Shown in pieces: positions 43,616 to 50,486 of a stretch of 50,486 bases of DNA. Position numbers and translations under genes: made by a program. The DNA is taken from NCBI RefSeq assembly GCF_900155685.1, contig NZ_LT732548.1:596845-647330 (forward strand). Reading direction: 5' to 3'. The stretch's first letter is position 1. Every line of letters begins with the position of its first letter. This stretch comes from Paenibacillus bouchesdurhonensis. Lineage in GTDB: Bacteria > Bacillota > Bacilli > Paenibacillales > Paenibacillaceae. The notes beneath the pieces were generated by a model. It saw only the letters and a program-made list of their open reading frames with translations, was not told where the DNA came from and did no database searches.

Positions 43616-46327
43616 ATGGTAGTTCGCAAAGACGCAAAATTGGCACGGGTCGCGGCACGAAGCGGAAAGAAGCTCGCTCTTGTTACGCTGGCCGGTTTGA
43701 TATGGATTCAGCCAGTGTGGAATGTGGGGACAGAATGGTTTGGGCCTGTTTCATCGGCTCATGCGGCTTCGGAGCAGGCAGTCAAGTTGAGTGAAGAATA
43801 TATTACGTCTGGCGCCAAGCTATTAAAATATCAATATACGACAACTAGATCCGGCAAGTCGGTGAAGGTGCTCGCCGATGTCATTCAAGTAGATCTAACG
43901 AACCCCTATGTCCATCTAGATGTCATGACCGGGAAAGAAGGGCAAGTGACTACGCGTCAATCCGTTCAGGGGATGGCTAGAGAGACAGGGGCGGTTGCCG
44001 GCATCAACGGTGATTTCTTCTCGACAACGGGGCAAGGCGTTGCACTAGGCGGTGCGGTAACACAGGGAACACTCGTGACGAGCCCGTCGCAGCTAACGGG
44101 GATGTACGCTTTTGCCGTACGCAATGACGGAACGCCGTTCATCGATCGATTTGAGTTCCAGGGCAGCGTATTGACGGATAATGGTTTGGCCTTTCCGCTG
44201 TCCGGCATAAATCAGGAAGCGTATATAACGGAACCTGATAAGTCCTACAGCCATGCTAATAAGATGTATATATATACAAGTGCTTGGAAGTCCGAGGATC
44301 GGCCTAAGGACAGCTCAACAACGCCTACAGAGGTGCTCGTCCAAGGTGATGTAATTCAGCAAATATCGATCAAAGCGGCGCTCCCGGGCCAAGTCCCTTC
44401 GGATGGGTACATATTGCGAGCGCATGGTGCGGCGGCCGACTTTATTGCGGCTAATATGTACGTTGGGCAGCGTCTGGATACAAGCTATCGGCTGCGTTCT
44501 GTTGCTAGCGGCCAGGAGCTGAATCCTGCTGATTTAAAAATGATGATCGGCGGACATACGCTGCTTGTGGATCAGGGAAAGCCCTCTTCCTTTACCCGCT
44601 CTATTACCAGCATTAGCGGCAGCAGTGCGGTGGCCCGTACAGCGGTGGGCTATTCCAAGGATGGGAAGTACGCCTACCTGATCGCCGCCGAGAAGAACGG
44701 CAGCAGCTCCGGTATGACCCTGGCTGAACTGCAGAAGTTCATGACAGCGATCGGCGTGTGGAAAGGACTGAATCTGGACGGCGGCGGCTCCACGACGATG
44801 GTTGATCGCCCGCTGGCAGAGAATGAGGCTACCCTGACTTTTACAACGTCGAACGGAGACGGCTCGCAGCGTGCGGTGGCCAACGGGCTGGGCGTATATA
44901 CGACCGCCCCTCAAGGCACCCTCAAGGGACTTAAGGTTAGCGGCGCATCGTCCATTCTAATTGGACAGACGGCTACTTATTCACTTAAAGGGTATGACAA
45001 CTACTATAACCCGGTAGACACTTCAGGCATTCAAGTTGCCTGGAAGGCGGATAATGGCAATGTGAACTGGACAGGGGAGAGCTTCAAGGGCGTGAAGGCG
45101 GGCACATCCCAAATTACAGCGGTCAGCGGGGATACAAAAGCAAGCATGGCGGTCAATGTTCTGGGCGGCAAGGATCTGGACAGCCTGTCTTCAACGACGA
45201 CCTATGCTCCGCTTGAAGCGGGCACGAGTGTATCCGTACCTATGACGGCCAAGTTAAAGAATGGACGTACAGTAGAGGTGCCGGCAGAATCACTGACTTG
45301 GGAGTTTAAAGGAATGAAGGCTTCGGTATCCGGCGGCGTTTTAACCGTGCAATCCGTTAACACGGGGGCGAAGGTAGCCTATGCTACGGCAAAATATGAC
45401 GGATTCAGTTCAACTCCAATCGTTCTGTCGACTTCGGCCGAGCAAATATGGGAGAACTTCGAGAGCATAACGTATCCGGTTTCTTTCAAGGGATTGCCTG
45501 CGGAAGCGACAGGATCGGCCTCCATCGTTCAGGGAATGGAGGATCGTCAAAACTCCAAAGTGCTTAAGCTGGATTATGATCTGACAAACGGCGTGGGCAA
45601 TAAATTTGCTTATGCAGAATTCAACGGAACAGCAGGCAAGAGCATTCCAGACGGTTCCACAGCGATGTCGGTAGATGTGCTGGGGGATTCCAGCTTGAAC
45701 TGGCTGAGAGCCGAATTTGCCAATCCAGATGGCAGGGCGGTGTATGTGGATCTGGCCAAGCCGCTTAACTTCTCGGGCTGGAAGACGTTGACTGTCGATC
45801 TGACCTCGGCAGGCCTGGAGCCTTCCGCGAAGCTGAAACGCCTGTATCTCGTTAATTTGGAAGAAGGACAGGATGAGCGGGCGCTAACGGGAAGCGTATC
45901 TTTTGACAATATTAGATTCACATCTCCTGTTATGGATGGAGACACAGGTGTGCAAAGCGCGAAAGTAGTCATGACGGTAGGTCAGAAATCATTGACCGTC
46001 AATGGCACGAAGCAATCCATCGATGTAGCTCCGCTACTAAAGGATGACACAACCTATGTACCGATTAAATACGTGCTTGATTCTTTCGGTGGACAGTCGG
46101 AGTGGAATAGTACGGCGAAGAAAATCACCGTGATGTCCGGCAGTACGTTACTGGAATTAACGGTTGGCAAAAAAGAATTTACGCTGAACGGAGCACGAAA
46201 ACAATCAGCGGTTTCGCCAATTATCGTCGATGGAAGGACTTTAGTCCCATTAAGATTGGTGTCGGAAGCACTTGGTATCGATGTAAAATGGGAAAAGAAA
46301 ACCAAATCCATCACCCTTGAATCATGA
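43616..46327 (+). CDS. Secreted phosphodiester glycosidase with copper amine oxidase-type C-terminal domain
   Basis: A 903-residue exported protein. Basic N-terminus and signal segment at about residues 18-52 (KKLALVTLAGLIWIQPVW, cleavage near SSAHAAS). Residues about 125-420 form a phosphodiester glycosidase (NAGPA-type) domain with AGINGDFFSTTGQGVALGG and LNLDGGGSTTMV; such enzymes remove GlcNAc or similar sugars from phosphodiesters, perhaps in wall polymers or capsule. A Big_2-like domain follows (about 435-520), then a beta-rich region. The end (about 780-903) has two copies of the copper amine oxidase N-terminal-like module (DVAPLLKDDTTYVPIKYVLDSFG and IIVDGRTLVPLRLVSEALGI), a common wall-associated unit in Paenibacillus. 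The start is ATG 43616. Confidence 0.88.
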   Translation: MVVRKDAKLARVAARSGKKLALVTLAGLIWIQPVWNVGTEWFGPVSSAHAASEQAVKLSEEYITSGAKLLKYQYTTTRSGKSVKVLADVIQVDLTNPYVHLDVMTGKEGQVTTRQSVQGMARETGAVAGINGDFFSTTGQGVALGGAVTQGTLVTSPSQLTGMYAFAVRNDGTPFIDRFEFQGSVLTDNGLAFPLSGINQEAYITEPDKSYSHANKMYIYTSAWKSEDRPKDSSTTPTEVLVQGDVIQQISIKAALPGQVPSDGYILRAHGAAADFIAANMYVGQRLDTSYRLRSVASGQELNPADLKMMIGGHTLLVDQGKPSSFTRSITSISGSSAVARTAVGYSKDGKYAYLIAAEKNGSSSGMTLAELQKFMTAIGVWKGLNLDGGGSTTMVDRPLAENEATLTFTTSNGDGSQRAVANGLGVYTTAPQGTLKGLKVSGASSILIGQTATYSLKGYDNYYNPVDTSGIQVAWKADNGNVNWTGESFKGVKAGTSQITAVSGDTKASMAVNVLGGKDLDSLSSTTTYAPLEAGTSVSVPMTAKLKNGRTVEVPAESLTWEFKGMKASVSGGVLTVQSVNTGAKVAYATAKYDGFSSTPIVLSTSAEQIWENFESITYPVSFKGLPAEATGSASIVQGMEDRQNSKVLKLDYDLTNGVGNKFAYAEFNGTAGKSIPDGSTAMSVDVLGDSSLNWLRAEFANPDGRAVYVDLAKPLNFSGWKTLTVDLTSAGLEPSAKLKRLYLVNLEEGQDERALTGSVSFDNIRFTSPVMDGDTGVQSAKVVMTVGQKSLTVNGTKQSIDVAPLLKDDTTYVPIKYVLDSFGGQSEWNSTAKKITVMSGSTLLELTVGKKEFTLNGARKQSAVSPIIVDGRTLVPLRLVSEALGIDVKWEKKTKSITLES

Positions 46328-46376
46328 TATGATTAAATATGGCATATATGGATACAAGGAAATGGAGAAGGTGTAA

Positions 46377-47549
46377 TTGGATTTTCAAGCCGATGCTATA
46401 GATCGCGTAATTAAGAACGCCATAGGCGTTATGGAAAACAGCAAACTGCAAATGCTGGAAATATTGGATTCGGCACGAAATGAGCTGAAGACGCTGAATA
46501 ATGAGCTTCAGCAGGTCATGAAGGAAACCGCAGAGACTGTGGAGAAGGTCGACCAGCTTGAAGTGAATTACAGACGTTCCCGCGTCCGGCTGACAGAAGT
46601 CAGCCGGGATTTCGTGCGCTATAAAGAAGAGGACATCAAGCAGGCCTACGAGAGAGCAACACAGCTGCAGCTCGACCTGCTTATTTACCGTGAAAAGGAA
46701 ATGTATCTGAAGGCCAGACGTGATGAATTGCAGAAGAGGGCTCGCAATGTGGATAAATCCGTTGAACGGGCGGAGACAATCGGCACGCAAATGGGAGTTG
46801 TGTTAGAATACTTGTCAGGGGAGCTCGGACAAGTTACACGCATACTAGAGTCCGCCAAAAACCGCCAAATCATCGGCTTGAAAATCATTCTCGCACAGGA
46901 AGAAGAGCGGAAAAGAATCTCCCGGGAAATTCATGATGGACCCGCCCAGTTACTTGCAAATCTAGTACTTAGGACGGAAATTGTAGAAAGAATGCTAGCT
47001 AGGCAGGAATTTAAGATGGTTCAGGACGAAATAATAGATTTGAAGGGACAAGTGCGCTCCAGTTTGGAAGAAATGCGAAAAGTCATCTTCAATCTTAGGC
47101 CGATGGCTCTGGATGATCTGGGGCTCATTCCGACCTTGCGCAAATATGTGCATGACTATGAAGAAAAGACCAAAATTCGGACGACCTTTGAGACAAGAGG
47201 CAAGGAATTCCGTTTGACCTCTGCCATGGAGGCGGCGGTGTTCAGATTGGTCCAGGAAGCGCTCACTAATGCGGCAAAACACGCCTTTCCAACGTATGTC
47301 GTCGTAGAAATTACGTATCAGGCCCAGATGGTTAAAATTATGGTGCAGGATAACGGACTGGGATTCAAGGTGGATCAACTGGAGCAAAAGAACAAAGAGC
47401 ATACCCATTTTGGATTAATTGGCATGCGGGAAAGAGTAGAATTGCTGGAAGGAAGAATGGAAATAGAATCAACGGCGAATTTGGGTACCAAAATCGTCAT
47501 CCATATCCCGACAAACGCAGAGAAGAGGAAGGAGTTACAGGATGGATAA
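46377..47549 (+). CDS. degS: Sensor histidine kinase DegS
   Basis: Cytoplasmic kinase that phosphorylates DegU and controls exoenzymes, competence, motility and multicellular behaviour. The 390-residue product lacks membrane segments. Residues 1-160 form a long coiled-coil sensor region, and the HisKA_3 site is ERKRISREIHDGPAQLLAN with the phospho-acceptor His186, close to His189 in B. subtilis. The ATPase domain follows: VFRLVQEALTNAAKHA, VQDNGLGF and GLIGMRERVELLEGRME. The start is TTG 46377 behind GGAGAAGGTG. The 3' end overlaps degU by eight bases. Confidence 0.96.
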   Translation: MDFQADAIDRVIKNAIGVMENSKLQMLEILDSARNELKTLNNELQQVMKETAETVEKVDQLEVNYRRSRVRLTEVSRDFVRYKEEDIKQAYERATQLQLDLLIYREKEMYLKARRDELQKRARNVDKSVERAETIGTQMGVVLEYLSGELGQVTRILESAKNRQIIGLKIILAQEEERKRISREIHDGPAQLLANLVLRTEIVERMLARQEFKMVQDEIIDLKGQVRSSLEEMRKVIFNLRPMALDDLGLIPTLRKYVHDYEEKTKIRTTFETRGKEFRLTSAMEAAVFRLVQEALTNAAKHAFPTYVVVEITYQAQMVKIMVQDNGLGFKVDQLEQKNKEHTHFGLIGMRERVELLEGRMEIESTANLGTKIVIHIPTNAEKRKELQDG

Positions 47550-48270
47550 TCTAAATTCTAACACTAAACAGACAATCAAAGTTCTCTTGGCTGATGATCA
47601 TCAACTTTTTCGTGAAGGCCTTAAACGGATCTTAAACATGGAGGAAGATATTGAGGTCGTTGGCGAATGCGGCGACGGATCCCAGGTCTTGGAGTGCTGT
47701 CAGCAATTTTTTCCTGAAATCGTCTTGATGGACATTAACATGCCCCAGTTGAATGGGGTGGATGCAACAGCCGAGCTTCGCGATGCTCTCCCAGAGATAA
47801 AGGTCATTATTCTATCTATACATGATGATGAGAGTTATGTGTTTGAGACGCTTCGTAAAGGGGCAACAGGCTATTTGCTCAAAGATATGGAGGCAGAGTC
47901 GCTCGTAAATGCGATTCGCACAGTAGCTGAGGGGAACGCTTTTATTCATCCGAAGGTAACGGGCAAATTGATTCAGCAGCTGCGCCGGATGGAATATTTA
48001 AGCGAGACTGGTGCTATTGCTGAAGATAGCGCAATTCGTGAGGCTGGAGTTAAATTCGTAGCCGGAGATGACAATCCACTGACAAGACGCGAGGCAGAGG
48101 TACTTCGTCTTATGGCGGAAGGACGCAGCAATAAGATGATTGGCGAACACTTGTTTATTAGTGAGAAGACGGTCAAGAACCATGTCAGTAGTATTTTGCA
48201 GAAAATGGATGTGGATGATCGAACACAAGCGGTAATCAACGCGATCAAGTTCGGTTGGGTAACTTTATAG
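47542..48270 (+). CDS. degU: Response regulator DegU
   Basis: NarL/LuxR-type response regulator and partner of DegS. The 242-residue product has a receiver domain (KVLLADDHQLFREGLKRIL, acidic pair; VLMDINMPQLNG with phospho-acceptor Asp64, equal to Asp56 of B. subtilis after a short N-terminal extension) and a C-terminal LuxR HTH (NPLTRREAEVLRLMAEGRSNKMIGEHLFISEKTVKNHVSSIL). Translation is coupled to degS through the eight-base overlap. In B. subtilis the comF operon lies close downstream, which fits the right end of the window. Confidence 0.96.
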   Translation: MDNLNSNTKQTIKVLLADDHQLFREGLKRILNMEEDIEVVGECGDGSQVLECCQQFFPEIVLMDINMPQLNGVDATAELRDALPEIKVIILSIHDDESYVFETLRKGATGYLLKDMEAESLVNAIRTVAEGNAFIHPKVTGKLIQQLRRMEYLSETGAIAEDSAIREAGVKFVAGDDNPLTRREAEVLRLMAEGRSNKMIGEHLFISEKTVKNHVSSILQKMDVDDRTQAVINAIKFGWVTL

Positions 48271-48531
48271 AATGAGGAATTTTGCTATAGCCGATACAGC
48301 CGCCAGCAGGGAGAGCTAGCGCTTTTCACTTCCAATATTTTCTTTTTATTGAAATGTGAGGTCGCTTTGCGCTTAGTAGTTGATAACAGTTTGGCCTGTA
48401 CATACAGCTAGGCAGCATGATTCTTATACGACAGATTGAAATTTAAGTCCCGTCTTACAAAACCACCGGGGTTCAGATGAAAGCCCAGTAACCGACCTTC
48501 TTACGGCGGCATATATTGTCGCATAAGGAGG

Positions 48532-48966
48532 TTGAGTCGCATGGTTCCTTACATGGCTTGGATCCTGTTAAGTTATGGCGTTGCCGGATTAATCGTACAT
48601 CTTTTCCACAGCAGGCATTTAAAGTATAAGCCGAATTCCCGCAAGCGGGTTCACTATATTCTGGTGGCCCATAACCATGAGAGTCAGATGGAGTGGTATT
48701 TGCGGGCGCTGCTGTGGTACAGCTGTTTAAGAGCACAATCGCTAAGGGTAACTGTACTGGATGAGGGATCGCAGGATGACACGCTGGCTATCATTGAACG
48801 GATGAAGTATGCCAATGGCATGAATCTGACCGTGATTGGCACAGCTGAGAATCAGGAACAATATGAGAGCATCCAATACAGTAACCCTGAGGATGGAGAG
48901 CAATCAAAGTTCATTGATCTCCGCATACCGCAAGAAGCGGCAAAAATACCATATGTTCAGGTATAG
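48532..48966 (+). CDS. Small protein with membrane segment and glycosyltransferase-like start
   Basis: A 144-residue protein that I cannot assign. It has an N-terminal membrane segment (YMAWILLSYGVAGLIVHLF) and then a segment that looks like the first third of a GT2 glycosyltransferase fold: VHYILVAHNHESQMEWYLRALLWY, LRVTVLDEGSQDDTLAIIERM. The catalytic half is missing, so it is either a stand-alone Rossmann-like domain or a shortened relative. TTG 48532 follows AAGGAGG, but ATG 48541 is also possible. It sits between degU and a terminator. Confidence 0.65.
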   Translation: MSRMVPYMAWILLSYGVAGLIVHLFHSRHLKYKPNSRKRVHYILVAHNHESQMEWYLRALLWYSCLRAQSLRVTVLDEGSQDDTLAIIERMKYANGMNLTVIGTAENQEQYESIQYSNPEDGEQSKFIDLRIPQEAAKIPYVQV

Positions 48967-49005
48967 CTCGAATCAATTGAATATGCAGGTGAATCGTAAG
49001 ATGTG

Positions 49006-49045
49006 AAGCACACTCTTGGGTCAGGGCCGAGGGGTGTGCTTTTTG
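49006..49045 (+). terminator. Terminator after the small membrane protein
   Basis: AAGCACAC (49006-49013) pairs with GTGTGCTT (49034-49041), with a further inner stem CTCTTGG/CCGAGGG, and ends in TTTTTG. Confidence 0.88.
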
Positions 49046-49060
49046 CATTTATTTAGAGCC

Positions 49061-49119
49061 GGTGAGGCTGGATTAGCACGATGAGACTGGATTAGCGCCG
49101 ATGAGGCTGTAACTGGGGC
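49061..49119. repeat. Three degenerate 20-base tandem units
   Basis: Units start at about 49061, 49080 and 49100, with consensus GATGAGGCTGGATTAGCACC; the third is diverged. The core CTGGATTAGC resembles a motif of the larger non-coding element at 49411. Confidence 0.75.
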
Positions 49120-49289
49120 AGAGTGCGTATGTACGCCCATAAATGCACACAGATGTGCAAGGATGAGACGCATGGGGTTGACCAGCCGCCGTCATGCAGC
49201 GAGGCAGTGCGCTGGAAGCTGCGCTGCACGCTGTCGCGGATTGCGCGCTCTGCGTGTACGCTCACGCTGCTGCAGACTGCTGCTCACTG

Positions 49290-49351
49290 CACGCTGCTGC
49301 ACACCACCGCACACCACCGCACACCACACACCACACACCGAACACCGAACA
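49290..49351. repeat. C/A-rich low-complexity tract
   Basis: Repeats of CACACCACCG and then CACACCACA and CCGAACA, with almost no T on the + strand. It is preceded by GCTGCTGCA-type repeats from about 49265. Open frames across it are compositional artefacts. Confidence 0.85.
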
Positions 49352-49410
49352 CTGAGAGCTGGGCGCAGTTAGGTAGGAAGGGGGCGGTAGCTTGAAAGTG
49401 ACTGGAGTTT

Positions 49411-49630
49411 GAAATAACTGGATTTGTCGTATTTAAAAGCTTCTCTCTGGGATTGTGTGTGTAATTAGCTGGATTTCTCGTATTTAGAATGTGTTCACAA
49501 GGAACGTAAGTCCAATAACTAGGCATTAGATACATGGAATACAGCTAATTTATCATGGTCGGCAAAAAGGGCAAAAATAATGGCAAGAAATCCATCTACA
49601 CCTAATCATGGCCGTTGAAAAAGTAAGCAG
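49411..49630. repeat. Non-coding repeat element, copy B
   Basis: Collinear with copy A (39191-39410), as described there. The inverted repeat is present but weaker: TTAGCTGGATTTCTCGTA (49465-49482) against TACATGGAATACAGCTAA (49531-49548). It lies just before the probable comFA gene. Confidence 0.85.
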
Positions 49631-49706
49631 GGTGGGAATGATAGATCCTTAAAGTATCGTAAATCGCTTATCGCTTATTGCTTCTTTATATGGGAGGGGG
49701 AGAAGG

Positions 49707-50486
49707 TTGAAAATTTGTTTGTATGCAGTTAGGCGTAAAGAAGGATGGGAGGCAAGAGTGAGCCTTGACTTTGCTATTGATCTTGAATGGTGGACGCAGG
49801 AGAACCAGAGGGCTGCTGGTTGGGGTGGCGCAGGCGGGAGGGGGCTAGATAGTCAAGGCATGAAGGCGGCTGGGGCATATGAATGGGGCATAGTCTCGGC
49901 TGAGCATGAAAGGGATACAGGAAGGGCAGATATTCTTCTGTTATTAGCTGATCAGCTGTCACTTGGTCTAGCTATGAGTCTGCGTGATGGACTTGTGCAT
50001 AATGATGCCATGGACGATTGGGGTCCAAGGGAGTGGAGAGAGTATATGCAAGCAGAATGGGGAGCGCAGCTTGAGAAGGGGGGAACTGATGATCAAATTC
50101 TTCTCCGGGAGCTCAATCCTGTGCAGCTCCTGTGGACAAGGTTAAGTGGGATGACACCGGAGGGGCGATGTTTCGAAAAGGAGCTGAGAGCAAAACAGGT
50201 TCAAGCTGGCGAGGCGGAAGTTGAGCTGATTGCGAGATTGGACATGGGTGCTGTCGGGCAACAGGCACGGGATATGCAGATGCAGATGTTTGATAGGCAA
50301 TTGACGGACGCAAGAATGCAAGATGTGGAAATGCGAGATGCAGAAATGCAGGCTGCGGAAGTGGTGGATTCGGGAAGGCCGAAAATGTGGATGCCGAGCG
50401 CAGAGGCATTGGAGCAAGGTGCGTCATGGCTTGCGGACGCGCTGGCGGGGCGCTCGCTGCTGGCGGCGGAGCTGCAGCAGCTCCTC
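49707..50486 (+). CDS. Probable ComFA N-terminus, 3' end outside the window
   Basis: The frame is open for 260 codons from TTG 49707 to the window edge, behind GGGAGGGGGAGAAGG. The translation begins MKICLYAVRRKEGWEARVSL and contains FAIDLEWWTQ. It resembles the long, poorly conserved N-terminal region of Paenibacillus ComFA proteins, the DNA-uptake helicase, and comFA is expected downstream of degSU. The helicase motifs would lie beyond the window, so this is a synteny-based call. Residues about 190-215 are Met/Asp/Gln/Ala-rich (MQMQMFDRQLTDARMQDVEM), then SWLADALAGRSLLAAELQQL. It could be another protein. Confidence 0.5.
   Translation, partial: MKICLYAVRRKEGWEARVSLDFAIDLEWWTQENQRAAGWGGAGGRGLDSQGMKAAGAYEWGIVSAEHERDTGRADILLLLADQLSLGLAMSLRDGLVHNDAMDDWGPREWREYMQAEWGAQLEKGGTDDQILLRELNPVQLLWTRLSGMTPEGRCFEKELRAKQVQAGEAEVELIARLDMGAVGQQARDMQMQMFDRQLTDARMQDVEMRDAEMQAAEVVDSGRPKMWMPSAEALEQGASWLADALAGRSLLAAELQQLL

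Noticed and set aside
48440..48531. Possible cyclic di-GMP riboswitch before the small membrane gene
   Set aside because: Some GG and ACCGG-like strings occur, but the order and spacing of the GEMM core do not match.
49123..49395. Open frames across the C/A-rich tract on both strands
   Set aside because: They arise from low-complexity sequence and have no start site or protein-like composition.

Overview
This window comes from a spore-forming, monoderm member of the Firmicutes, most likely Paenibacillus or a close relative. Evidence is the run of sporulation genes (SpoIID, SpoIIQ, SpoIIID, an alpha/beta SASP), the Bacillus-like order spoIID-spoIIQ-spoIIID-mbl-flhO-flhP-fabZ, CsaB beside SLH-domain surface proteins, a DUF5693 membrane protein, and degS-degU followed by a probable comFA. 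The genus is inferred from gene content and protein style; no database search was run.

Layout. 1-5.5 kb: sporulation, cell-shape and flagellar rod genes, with good matches to sigma-F, sigma-E and sigma-D promoters. 5.7-8 kb: FabZ and a phosphohexomutase. 8.1-13.3 kb: an envelope glycopolymer block (DUF5693 membrane protein, CsaB pyruvyl transferase, a TagA/WecG-type glycosyltransferase, a TagO-type transferase). 14-25.5 kb: large secreted proteins, including an SLH protein, the main S-layer protein with a long leader, tandem promoters and two possible starts, and a six-repeat secreted protein. 25.6-28 kb: SASP, metK and a small heptad-repeat coiled-coil protein. 28.3-31.7 kb: a third SLH protein. 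31.8-38.9 kb: a TetR-RND-adaptor cluster divergent from a TolC-like gene. 39-43.6 kb: an accessory patch with repeats, a PD-(D/E)XK endonuclease-like gene, a toxin-antitoxin pair, a pRiA4b ORF-3 protein and gene relics. 43.6-48.3 kb: a phosphodiester glycosidase and DegS-DegU. 48.5-50.5 kb: a small hypothetical gene, a repeat-rich intergenic stretch and the 5' end of a probable ComFA gene.

How it fits together. TagO and TagA-type enzymes would build the secondary wall polymer, CsaB would pyruvylate it, and the SLH domains of the three downstream surface proteins would bind the pyruvylated polymer. The locus thus encodes both the anchor and the cargo of the S-layer. The efflux cluster is unusual because it contains a TolC-type protein in an organism with no expected outer membrane. 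The most interesting unexplained items are two collinear copies of a roughly 220-base non-coding element 10.2 kb apart, a perfect 17-base palindrome over the promoter of the six-repeat secreted protein, the S-layer leader, and a promoter followed at once by a terminator ahead of metK where an S-box would be expected.
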